Shown in pieces: positions 1-10,344 of a stretch of 64,000 nt of DNA (positions are counted from its first letter, which is position 1; every line of letters begins with the position of its first letter). The translations under genes and the position numbers were made by a program. This DNA is from Calocera cornea HHB12733. Lineage: Eukaryota; Basidiomycota; Dacrymycetes; Dacrymycetales; Dacrymycetaceae. The stretch covers positions 119,870 to 183,869 of the forward strand of contig KV423946.1 in assembly GCA_001632435.1 (NCBI GenBank), given 5' to 3'. The notes beneath the pieces are model-generated. The model searched no databases. It saw nothing but the letters and a program-made list of their open reading frames with translations, and had not been told where the DNA came from.

Positions 1-2
1 AC

Positions 3-176
3 GCTCCTCCAGTTCCGATCAAGTTGACTGAGATGCAGGAGGCTCGCTCCAATTTCGGGAGGCCAAGCATAGGAGGAAGAGTCCACTTCGTCGACAAGGG
101 CATTAAGGACGTAGAGGCGCAGTTCCACAGGGAGGACCGGCTGCATGCTCGCGAGGACCACACAAACACGATCTGA
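3..176 (+). CDS. 3' end of an unidentified protein-coding gene (partial)
   Basis: An open frame runs from the window edge for 57 codons to a TGA. It is rich in charged residues, ends in HTNTI, and contains a short glycine stretch (RPSIGGRV). No domain is recognisable in this fragment. Codon use is typical of the coding DNA in the window, so I read it as the last exon of a gene that starts outside it. It could also be chance open frame, since nothing upstream is visible. Confidence 0.4.
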   Translation, partial: APPVPIKLTEMQEARSNFGRPSIGGRVHFVDKGIKDVEAQFHREDRLHAREDHTNTI

Positions 177-1827
177 CTGTGGCCAAATATCAGAAAGCGC
201 ACGAGAGGAGGGATGAGTACACGCACCCTGGCCAGAATGAAGGGGCTATTGAAACATACGGCCCCGTTCAGCGAAGTGGGGCATCCAACTGTACCAACCC
301 GCAGAGTCTTTATAAGCCGCTGCCAGCGCAACCCCAGGCTGCGTCCCATTCAGCAACGCCTTCCAGAACGCGCAAGTGGGGCGGCGGTCGCATGGGGCTT
401 GGGAAGGAGGGCCGGCGTCCCTGAAGTGTCCAAGCGGTGCATCAGATAGCCCATGGATATCTAGAAGCATGTATCAGGAAGAATCGGGAATGTCTGATGT
501 AGCCCTGGCAGACTACCGAAGGCGCATTGGAACCGCCCCATTCCTTGCATAGGGTCACGCTAGGGCTCCGTGAAACCTCTTGCTCCTCCCTTGTCCGCTG
601 CGACCTTGGAAGCCGCTTGCAAACTTTGAGCCCCTTGTGGATTGCGACACCGACCAGCGCAGGGGACGTATGCGTGGGACCCTGAAGAAGCACCCCCGAA
701 TAGGATAACGTGCCCCCGTCGAAGCCTGTCAGTCATCAGCAGTCAACGCAGGGCCGACGCTTGGCCTCGGGAGAAGCTCCAACAGCCGCATCGCCACCTG
801 CCTCTCCGAAGGACCGAAGGAACTGAATGGACCAATGAAAAAATTCGCCTACCCGGCACCGTTCTGCCCTGGCAAAAGCAGCATCTTGTTGGACTCCCGT
901 CGACAGATCGCGTCGTAGGAAAGGGGCGTGAACTGTACTCTCGCATCTTTTTTCTGTCCGGATATGAAACGGAGACAATATAACTACCATCTGTGGAGCA
1001 TATGGGCCTGTCACCTTTTGCCGATCTATTCACGTTGGAAACGTATTCAACTGAGCATGGCATTTGATCGAACACAGCTGCACAGGAGTGTAGTAGTATA
1101 ATAGCTTTAGGCCAAGCTGCTGGTGCATGGGATTCAAAGTGGAGTTACAGCACATGGGGGAATCGCAACGGACGCGCGGACTGTCAGACACATCCAGCTC
1201 GGATCTCGGAAGCCGCGGCAAAGTGCCGCACGAAGCCGTTCCCTCGAAGTCCGTCATTGTCAAGCGAGCAAATTAGGAAGTGGACTGCCGGACAGCTATC
1301 TTCAGTGCCGAGCTGAAAAGGAACCGATATAGCCGTGCCCCGCAATCGTTCCCAGGGCTCTGCGGAGCAACGGAAAGTAGCAGATTGACGCCCATTAGAC
1401 TGCGGAGTGTCGTCAGTTGACGGGAGGCCGTTGACTGCACCAAACTGCACACAGGCTGGGAAGCCGCGCGATTGGCCCGCCTAGCCCATTTGGGTTTCAA
1501 TCCACCAATTCAATGGTCTCGCCCAGAAACAACTCTGGTGGCATTAATAATGCCTCAGCGAAAGGGGTGCGGCTACATACCGTAATGCCGAGCTATCAAG
1601 CTGTCAACTGTCAACCTTAGATGTCCAGATGCCCAGCGGCCGGATTTGGCGCCGTCTCGGACTGCTCTCGGGCTGCACAACGCCAGTAGGACGGCTACAT
1701 TGAGGCCAACTGTCAGGCGCGACTGCGCATTTTGTATTAGTGGTATTCTATTGTCAGCAATTATTTTGTGTTGTAAAATGTCCAGTGTCATGCACGTTAT
1801 AGAACTGGAGTAGTGCTTGAATGGTTT
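177..1827. other. Intergenic region, no gene seen
   Basis: About 1.65 kb between the partial gene and the glucan lyase stop codon. Short open frames occur on both strands, but none shows a recognisable domain, a signal peptide or splice-joined continuation. I see no repeat or transposon signature. Confidence 0.5.
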
Positions 1828-4800
1828 CTATGGTTCCATGACGATGGTTAGCCTTCCTCCTGCTAGCTCAACCGGAACAGTAGCAACTCCTGCCTTTACG
1901 GCAGCATCCCATTTAAAGGAGCACCCGGAAGACAGAGCCGCACCCGATGCATCGGTGAAAGAAACTGCAGAGAGTTGTGGCTGGGTGGGGTCGGCCCAAG
2001 CCACGATGGTGTAGGTATTGCCGATGTCCCTAGCGACATTGGCGGGGCCATAGCCGTCATGGAGATTGGAGACGGTGATGGTTCGGGTATTGCCCACGGT
2101 GGTCTGTGTAATCAGGACCTCGCGATACTCGCTCTTCGCCTGGGTATCCTCGCCGTATTCCTCTTGTGGCACAAGGTCCGGTGCACTCGAGCGAGAAACG
2201 CCATCGTCCAGGTACATAGTGTACGAGTTATCCTTGCCAGGATAAACGTGCAACGTGATCGGGTTTATGGAGCTCGTGTCCCCGATGTATTGGCGCACTT
2301 CGATCTGAGGGATGATGCCGCCTTCACGGACATACATGGGCGTGACGTATGGGATGTGGCTGGGATCCGCGGAGATAGAGCAATCGTAGTGGAATGCCGA
2401 ACCACCCTCCACAAGTTTGGCTAGGGGAACACCGAGTGATCCATCAACGCGGAGGTTGCAGCAGTACCAATTGTCAGGCTGGGGAAGGTACACATGGCGC
2501 TTTCCCTTGTTGACGGTATGGCTCTGGACAACTGCGCACACCAGGAGATCCTGGCCGCACACGTACTGATTGTCCAGGAAGTGATCCTGCTCGTTGAAAA
2601 GCGTAGTGTCAAGAGTGTCGGTGATGAGCTGTGAGGACGTTAGCAATGCGGAAGTCGTGGTGGGAGGATAGCACGCACCATGGAGCGAGCAATGGGGAGA
2701 CCATTGACCTGGTTCTCGAACATCTTGTCATACAGGAGCTGCATGAGGCTGTAGCGCAGCGAGACGTAATAGCGGCAGATTGGCTCGACGGCGGAGTACA
2801 ACCACCCCTGCTCAGCCTGAATTTCTGGGTGATCACGAAGATAGTTGGTGTACTGGAAGGGCTCCTGGAACCATTTCTCGCCGCTACGCTTGATGTAGTG
2901 GTTCCTGTGCCACGGTAACAGGACGGATCCAGAGTACCACCGAATAAGAAGGTCGGGGTCGCAGAACTTCTCGTTCCCGTTCGCCATGAAGCCGCCCATA
3001 TCTGAACCAGCGATGGTCACACCGATGTAACCGAGGGCGAGCACTTGCGCGACGGAGATGTGCCAGAAGTCCCATGTACTGCCGTTGTCACCCGTCCACA
3101 ACCCAGCATAACGGTGCATGCCCGAGAAGGAACCACGACCGACGATGAAGTTGCGCTTATTCTCACGGCACTTGAGCTTGTTCAAGCCGAGATAGGTCGC
3201 CTTGTGGAGGTTGAAGCTATAGAGTGCCCACAGCTCGGCGGCGGTTTTGCGAGGCACGGCCTGACCAGGTGTGATGAAGTGCGGGTCGGTCGACATCCAC
3301 AAGCGCGAGGGGAAGCCTTTCATGTCGCCGTACCCGGTGCCAATGGCGGGCGTCGTCATGTCCTGCCAGACGAACTCGAGGCCAGCCTCGAAGAGCTTCT
3401 CATATTGCTGTCCCCAGAATTCGCGCACGTCCGGTCGGTTCATGTCAAGGTAATATCCAGGCTACGGACCAGGTGAGTAAATATGCCCTTCGCAAATATT
3501 CGGCAGGACTCACAGTACCAAGAGAAGCACCGTAGCTGACACCACCATGGAAGGGGTATCCGCTGTTGAAGTTCTCCGCGAAGTTGCTGTAGCATCGTTA
3601 GCTGATAGCGCTCACGAACGGCCGTAGTAGACGCACTAGTAATCCCCAAAGTCTGGCCTGGACGACACCTGGTTGGGATCCACCTCCTGTGCAACAGGCA
3701 AGCCCTCCTCATCCAAATTGCCCCAGTAGTACGTGTACCTCACATCCTCCGGCTTTTCCGTCGTGCCGTCGGTATAGCGCAGATCAGGGATGAGGTACTT
3801 CTTGGCGAGCGCATTCGTCAGGGTCGGGTACTCGGTGGTCTGCGCATTGAGCGAGATAACAGGAGTGATATTGGTACAGCACTTGATGCCCTTGTTCCGC
3901 AGGTCCGTGAACATCCCGGGCGTATCAGGGAAGTTCGTCTCGTTCCACGTGAACGTGCGGTAGTGGTCCTGGAAGTCGACGTCGATGTGCAGGCCGTCGA
4001 GCGGGATCTGCGCCGCGCGGTACTGCGCGACGACCGTCTCGAGGTCGTTCCGGTTGATGTAGCCGTAGCAGCCCTGGTGGTTGCCTAGCACGTAGCGCGG
4101 CTTGAGGTGCGGGCGGCCGATGAGCAGGGTGTGCGACTCGATCAGCTTCGCGACGTTGTCGGCGCTCATGATATATGCGTCGAACCCATTGAAGCGGGTA
4201 CCGATGGACACGCGTCCGGCATTCGACTTGCCGAGGTCGATCACCACCTGACTGTAGTTGTCCACGAAGGTGGCGGTCACATTCGAGTAGCCGGGGTTGG
4301 CGTGCATCTCCACGAAGTACGGGCAGGAGTGGTACAGCGGCTCGCGGTCGTCCGTGGGCCCCTTGTTGTAGAGGTTGCCGTACAGCATGTTATCGTAGCC
4401 TGTAACAATATCAATAAGGCGCGTATATGCACTGTGTAATAAGACGCACAATAATAATTCATCATACTAGGGGTCTTGAGCAGATGCTTCCCGCCCTGCT
4501 CCCCAAAGCCTAGGAACTCGGCCGACCCCTTCTTCCATATATGGCAGACGATATTATTCACGCGGTAGTGCAGCGGCTCGTAGCGGAACGGCCTGGAGAT
4601 CGTCTGCCAGACGACCTTCTCCATGGGCACATTGAGGGCATGCAAGTCGGGCGGGACGGGGATGATGAGCGTGGTGACCTCGAGCTTGCGCGTCACCTGC
4701 AGGCGGAAAGGCGACTTGTACATATACAGCTTGGTGCATGGTTGGCCGTTCGTGTCATTGTCACGATCGGTGGTGTTTTGGTATGTGACGGTCTGTTTTG

Positions 4801-5284
4801 CGAAATCAGCATGATTTCGCGTTTGCAGCAGAGACTGCGCACCGCAAGGGTAAAATACGTTCCATCAGCGGACGTCGCGAATTTGGTTCTCCAGCACGTG
4901 CCGAGATCACGCTCGATCGAATCCACCAGTGCTCCCCAGGTCTTCTCCATCACGGAACGTCTATCGCACGAGTCGTCAGCGGCCGCAGCGCTTCTCTTCC
5001 GGGAGAACTCACGAGTTGTCCATGGGATAGTCGCTGATCGTCTTGAATGTCGGATCGTACCTGATCCTCCACACCTGTGGACTGGCGAAATGGATCAGGC
5101 ACACGGTGCCATCGTCGAACTCCAATCCTGCGGCGAACCGCAGGGGATCTTCGGGCTTGAGCGAGGAGGAGGTGTGGACGTTGGTGATGGTCGTGGGACC
5201 ATGCGGGTAGCCTGCTGCCCTGGCGAAGAAGTGCTCTGCAGGCACAAAGTTGAGGGGGTCTGTCGCTCCAGCCACGTATGGCAT
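1828..5284 (-). CDS. Alpha-1,4-glucan lyase (GH31, EC 4.2.2.13)
   Basis: Seven exons (5284-5013, 4960-4843, 4792-4450, 4399-3637, 3586-3514, 3461-2679, 2628-1828) join in frame into 1,050 residues, close to the length of known glucan lyases. These enzymes split starch or glycogen from the non-reducing end by elimination, releasing 1,5-anhydro-D-fructose. The GH31 nucleophile motif reads VWQDMTTP (Asp557), whereas hydrolytic GH31 enzymes have WxDMNE here; the lyase branch carries QDMT. The likely acid residue is Asp648 in WTGDN. Further lyase-like blocks are IDVDFQDHYRTFT, GSDMGGF and YVREGGIIPQIEVRQ. All six introns have GTGCGT, GTGCGC or GTGAGT donors. No signal peptide is visible, which fits an intracellular glycogen-acting enzyme. 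An upstream in-frame ATG at 5419 is less likely because it lies just inside a TATA-like element. An alpha-glucosidase is the alternative, but the motifs argue against it. Confidence 0.85.
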
Positions 5285-6480
5285 GTTTGCTCGCTCTGCG
5301 TGGGAGGGAAGTTTTGGGGAGGTTGGACGAGCTGCGGGGAGCCTGTGGGTGAGTATGGAGTATGGGAGGTGGGCGTGTGCGGCTGCGTTGTGCGGACGGA
5401 TGTGTACTGCGGTAGGCATCGTGGTCGTCAGCGGCGTCGTTGCGGTCTATATAGTGTTGGCTCTCGTGCGATGATGATGAGAAGAGGCATGCGGGTTCTA
5501 CAGATGGGGACGGGCGTTCCAACGCGGCATTTGAGGTGCGGTGTTGCGGGAAGGAAGCGTGCGCGGTTGGTTTGGGCTTGCGTTGGGGGCAATGGGGAGG
5601 GAACGGAGGGTCAGGGTGCCGAGGAAGGAAGCTGTCTCTGATTGGCGGTGTTGTGCGCTGGGCTTGCTTGCTTCGGTCACCAACGGCCTGATGAAGTCGA
5701 AGGGGACGATCACAAAGGCCCGCAGGAGCAAGCGAGCTAGGAACGACCGGCCGTACACCTCGTCCCGGCGCTTCGCATCCTTATCCAAACGCAGACAGCC
5801 CCCGCTCTCGCTTGAGCGCCAAAGGGTCGTGCGGCCGCGTGCCACCCTCAGGCTCTCCTAACTCTCCCCCCGAAAACACCACGGGAAGGCTCGGCCCTGG
5901 CGGGGAGGGTTCAGCCATGCTTGCTGCCGGGACATGTCCCTGGCGCAGCAAGGGGTAACTTACAGGGTTTTGTCCAGGCCGCCTATAGGCGGGGGCCGGT
6001 TACCGGTTACGAGAAAGGTGAACGGGTCCAGCAGGGCGGTGAGCAAACCATCGCCGTCATCGGCAATTCACACTCGTCATGTCATCCCGGCACGCACCGC
6101 CGATCACGGTACTTTCACTATCACCTGCCGCTCAATCGTGCACGGTCACTGGATCTCCAACGCCAGCCGCCAGCCGCCTGCCGTTTAGCGCCGGAAAACC
6201 GTTGCTATGCTATTGTTCGGTTCTACGGCACTACACAGGACAGCCTTCACGGGATGGAAGCTATATATGGGATAATTAGCATCATCCTAGTCAATCCTCT
6301 GATGCACGAGCGCGATTTACAAAAGCGTCTTTACGAAAACGTCTTTTGAGAATCAACAGATCCCCTCCGCAGGCCAGGAAGCCTGTGCTCTCCCGCAGAT
6401 AACGCGCTCCCGAGTGTCGTCTTCTGCTCGTGGTCTGGCACAATCGTCGTGCGATTCGCGAACAGCGCTCGCCTCCGACT
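5285..6480. other. Glucan lyase upstream region and 3' flank of the F-box-like gene
   Basis: About 1.2 kb without a convincing gene. Open frames on both strands (for example 5541-5861) are arginine-rich products of high GC and match no motif I know. It should hold the lyase promoter and the F-box-like gene's 3' end. Confidence 0.5.
5447..5454 (-). promoter_or_regulatory. TATA-like element upstream of the glucan lyase
   Basis: The palindrome CTATATAG lies 163 bp upstream of the chosen ATG (5284) and about 28 bp upstream of another ATG (5419). If it sets the transcription start, the 5419 ATG would sit at or near the cap, which favours 5284 as the real start. This is inference from spacing only. 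Confidence 0.4.
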
Positions 6481-7413
6481 TCACCCGCGCTCGCTGTCCA
6501 CGAGCTCGAACAGCCCTCCCTGCAGCGCCTTCCGCACGAACCAGGTATGCGGCTCGTCCACTAGCTCGAGGGCGAACCGGCCCTGCGGTAAGTGACGCTC
6601 GAACCGCTCCCACTCCACGCTCCGGCTGTCGTACACCATGCGGTCCTCGACGATGCCGACCCGGAGCGCGGCGCGCTCGAGCATCTGATCCCTCATCGCG
6701 AGCACGTCCCGCTCGTCCGTCTGCCCGCCTTGCCGCTCGCAGAACAGCAGCTCGCCGACCTCGGGGAACAGGCCCGCGTACTCGAACTCGCGCCACCACG
6801 TCCGGTCGCGGTTCGTCGCGAGCCGCTTGAGACTGCCCAGCCGCGGGCAGGCGGTGATCCAGTTGAGCATCCCGCGGTTCTGCCACCGCAGGAGCGAGAA
6901 GGGGAGCATGAAGCTCGGCGAGTCGACCACGAGCTCTTCGAGTACCTCGAACGCGCCGATCGCCGCCGGCCAGAGGTGACAGTCGCGCAGCCGGCGGGCA
7001 AAGTCGTGCACGACCAGCAGTCGCTTCACCCTCGGTCCCAGTGCGGCGAAGAGCGGTGCGAGCTCCTTGGCGCAATAGCTGTGCCCCGAGTACCCGCCCT
7101 CTGGTCGTTCCTTCCCGCTTTCCCACTCCATGTCTCCGCGCAACAGCGCGAGGCTCTCCACATACTGCAGGCCATCCGTGCAGGCCAGGAGTGCAGGTAT
7201 GTCCTCAGCCCTCCTCACAACCGCTCGTGCATACAAATGCCGCAGGGTAAGGTTGCGCCATATGCGGTCGGTGCGCGTGAGTGCGCGCAACGCGGACTCG
7301 ACCGACGGCTCCCAGGCGTACGCCGACCGGCGGCCCTCGCCGAGCAGGAAGGACAGGATCGGAAGGCGGAGCTCGTTTGGGATGCGTGATATGCCGGAAT
7401 GACAGTCTTGCAT
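6481..7413 (-). CDS. F-box-like protein
   Basis: A single exon of 310 codons. Residues about 8-30 (ISRIPNELRLPILSFLLGEG) look like the first helices of an F-box, the Skp1-binding element of SCF ubiquitin ligases. They are followed by a leucine-rich tail with patches such as VKRLLVVHDF and LEELVVDSPSF, which suggest degenerate leucine-rich repeats. Agaricomycetes carry large, fast-evolving sets of such genes, usually intronless or nearly so. The frame is open eight codons further upstream, but only to a TTG, so the ATG at 7413 is the start. The target protein cannot be told from sequence. The F-box motif is weak. Confidence 0.6.
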   Translation of the reverse strand: MQDCHSGISRIPNELRLPILSFLLGEGRRSAYAWEPSVESALRALTRTDRIWRNLTLRHLYARAVVRRAEDIPALLACTDGLQYVESLALLRGDMEWESGKERPEGGYSGHSYCAKELAPLFAALGPRVKRLLVVHDFARRLRDCHLWPAAIGAFEVLEELVVDSPSFMLPFSLLRWQNRGMLNWITACPRLGSLKRLATNRDRTWWREFEYAGLFPEVGELLFCERQGGQTDERDVLAMRDQMLERAALRVGIVEDRMVYDSRSVEWERFERHLPQGRFALELVDEPHTWFVRKALQGGLFELVDSERG

Positions 7414-7892
7414 AGGGGGTGGCAACTCTGGGACCAAAGGCGGGACACGAGTGCCTGGTCGTGGAAGGTATGGAAGGCTATGCGAGGCTTATCGAGCTTG
7501 ACGATATGGATGCCAGGCACCGCGGCCAGAAGCAGCACTAGTGGTCAGGACACCGGGCTTGGGTATAGGCACATCCAAGCGCAGAGACTTCCTCTATCCG
7601 CCAGCTTAACCGGTGCGAATGCCACGGCTGTAGAGGAGGGAAGATGAAGAGTAGAATGGGATGCCATGGTTCGCGAACCCCCTGTCGGAATCTTCCGATG
7701 CTGACCGGGCCGCTGCTTGCGAAGGGTCCTGGGTCGTCTCCGTGTCTCAAACGGTGCAATCTGAGGAAGCCTCGACTACAGTTAGTTGTGCATCGGTGCA
7801 TTGGGTATAAAGCAGCTAAGGGGTATTGGGTATAAGGGATTAAGCCTGAACTTCTGGCTCCCCCGTTCCGACAGCATCATGCGCTTGTCTGA
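7414..7892. other. Upstream region of the F-box-like gene
   Basis: About 480 bp between the F-box-like start and the MFS stop codon, both on the minus strand. No gene or clear element is seen apart from a short direct repeat of GGGTAT(A/T)-like sequence near 7800-7835. Confidence 0.4.
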
Positions 7893-9719
7893 CTACTCCA
7901 CATGCTTCCTGCTGTCGACCTCCGCCAAGCCAGGCCCGTTGCCCTCTCCGATTTCTTCTCTGCTGACCTGACTAGGATTTTCCATAAGGTGCTCGCTCCC
8001 GGCTTCATCCGCTTTCTCCTTGTCGATCTGTCGCCGTACCTGTCGCCCCTCCAGACCAAACACTGCAGCGCAGAGAACCATCACCACAACGGACTGGAAG
8101 ATGACGGCTCGGTGCATATTGAGCGGCGGGTCGGCGTCCTCTGGCGCTCGTAGCGCACCCTCCACGAGAATGTAAATAACCGAAAACAAGTTTGCGCTTA
8201 AAGACCATTAGGGAATTCTTTCACTGACAGAAGAACAAACAGCTTACGAGCACCAGAAGATCGCAGATGATGTCTCAGCGTTTCGCGAGACTTCGACCCC
8301 CAGCTCGAGAGCAACCGGTAGGAGGATGAATGAGCAGACGCCGATGAGAACGAATTGCGCATATATGCCGCCCAAGTCGTTGCCACGGACTGCATTCCGT
8401 CAGTGATGTCTCACAAGCCTGGGATTGCAGCACTCACTGCCCCAAATAAGTGTAAGATAGATAATTCCCAGTGCGGACACAAACAATCTGGCTGACGTAG
8501 CCAAGTGGTGCGTGAGGTACCGGTCGTAAATCGGTGCTGTGACACAGGCGGCCACAATTCCAGAGAGGAGGAATGCTGCTCCCACGAAGCCAGCTGTATC
8601 GGCGCTGTATCCATACGGGACCATGAACTGATTCAGGAGGATTGACATGGCGGTGAATGCCCCGACAAGACTGCCAAACTCGATAGTTAGAATGACGAAG
8701 TCGATCCTTTGGCGTCGCGTCATAACGAATTTCCCGGGTCGACCCCTTCCGGGGAAGAAGACATCCCGCAAGGTCTCAAACATACTGGGGCTTTCAGTCG
8801 AGGCCGAGAATGCTGCCCAGGGTATTAGATATGTCAAGAAACGCAGGCTGCAAGGTTCTCACTTGGTGGAGTAGGAGGACGCTCCAGCACGAAGAAAGCG
8901 GCAGGTACTGTCAGCGCAGACGTAATGATGGCCAGCACGAGAATCTGTGATGACATTCAGCCTAAAATCCGCTAGTCGAAAGACACAACGTACAGAGAAA
9001 GCAACATCATCAGTGCCGACTGCTGGCGCGATAAGCTGAGCCAGCGCTCCTCCAATGGGATTGGCTGAATATTGTCGATGAGTATAATATCCAGCGAATA
9101 AGTTGCAGCGGTGCGTACAGACAGCAATCAGCATCGTGGCTGTTGTCCGCTCTCTGAGATCAAACCAGCGCTCGGAGTACTTTGGTGCAAGTACCTGGAA
9201 GATGGGCTGGCCAATTCCATTGAGCACGGATGACAGCATGAACACAGCAAATGTCGTCGTCGCATTCGTGCTGCCTTTCGCTGCTCCATAGCGCACCCAG
9301 GAACTAGCCAGCGTCATGAATGCTCCGAAGGCACACTGTCGTAGTCTCAGCATGGATTGACCCAGAATCAGGTTGATAGACGCACAGTCCATCGTAGACC
9401 GAAGGTCTCAACGCATATCGGAACTGCTAACGAGACGGGTAGGTAGATGAGATTGACAGAGTTCGCCAGCCAGTTCACGTTATCGTAGCTGAGGTTCCAC
9501 TGTGCAACGGCTAGACGCTTATTGAGTAAATGATTCCATCTCCACTTTCAGTGAACTCACTGGAATTGGCGATAGGGGAGAACCACAGCCAGTTCATCGC
9601 TGCCTGTTTAGGTGTCAGTGGAACGCATCGCAGCGGGAAGATACGACAGGCACTGCGAGATTCAGCATGACCAGCGCGACGAGTCCTATCCATCTCCGCT
9701 TGTACAATCGATACTGCAT
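7893..9719 (-). CDS. Major facilitator superfamily transporter, FLVCR/DIRC2-like
   Basis: Nine exons (9719-9654, 9603-9561, 9510-9386, 9335-9119, 9064-8994, 8944-8863, 8812-8438, 8389-8248, 8196-7893) join in phase into 474 residues with about twelve hydrophobic segments. Near the N-terminus, YKRRWIGL leads into the first helix with NWLWFSPIAN, followed by WNLSYDNVNWLANSVNLIYLP, a pattern I associate with the FLVCR/DIRC2 group of plasma-membrane carriers. A cytosolic loop (about residues 200-240, RPPTPP to TRRQRID) splits the two six-helix halves, and the tail is hydrophilic. The last intron uses an AAG acceptor. The frame is open above 9719 but has no ATG, so an extra 5' exon is possible. 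Substrate cannot be inferred; haem or choline transport in animal relatives is not evidence for it here. Confidence 0.75.
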
Positions 9720-10344
9720 TGGAGTTGACAGGTACTGGACGTGCGAGGTGCAGACCGCTCCGCACACGACATTCACGTCCGCACTAGTGAAAGGTCGAAG
9801 ACTCCAGATTCCGGTAATAGCTCGAGGTTTCAGAAGTGTATATCTCTTCTTGGGCAATTCATCAGAGTCGTGATAAGAGAATTATCACTCAATGGGATGC
9901 AGGACGCTGGAAAGGGGGGGATATATGCAGGATCGAGTTGTTCGCTGCTGGTCCCGCATGGGCCGGCTGGTGGGCTGTGGGCTTCCAGGGTCTGGTGAGA
10001 ACAGGGGATGTGGCAGAATCGGCATAGGCAGGATGCCGAGGAAGTCCTGCCTATGCCGAGGAAGTAGCCGGAAGGGTGGCCAGGGCGCCGGCCAATGTCA
10101 TAACAACTGTGCTGGATGACCACAAAGTGATTGTTGCCCAAGCTTCGAAATGCGAGAGACGAGTACTTCATTGCTGAGATAGACACAATGACCAAATATT
10201 GGAATTACGATCTAAACCAACTGCAGCTCCTCCCGCACTAGACGGCGATAGTCAATCAAACGGAAGCAGACCCTGGCATTGTCACCGCTGAACGCTCTCG
10301 TGCCTGTCGAGCTCGACATTCGCGACGTTGTACATGCACGCTCA
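9720..10344. promoter_or_regulatory. Shared upstream region of the divergent MFS and COG2 genes
   Basis: About 625 bp between two divergent starts. It includes a perfect 13-bp inverted repeat (listed separately). No TATA box is obvious. The frame of COG2 is open upstream to a stop near 10249 but contains no ATG, supporting 10345 as its start. Confidence 0.45.
10021..10057. repeat. Perfect 13-bp inverted repeat (hairpin)
   Basis: The arms GGCATAGGCAGGA and TCCTGCCTATGCC are exact reverse complements around an 11-nt loop, TGCCGAGGAAG. The loop sequence occurs again immediately after the right arm, so the structure combines an inverted and a direct repeat. It lies between the divergent MFS and COG2 genes. 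Confidence 0.8.

Noticed and set aside
1828..5284. Reading the GH31 gene as an ordinary alpha-glucosidase
   Set aside because: The nucleophile motif lacks the DMNE of hydrolases and has the QDMT form of lyases, and length and other blocks agree with lyases.
5541..5861. Arg-rich open frame of 106 codons upstream of the glucan lyase
   Set aside because: Composition artefact of GC-rich DNA with no motif and no splice continuation; it lies in the expected promoter.
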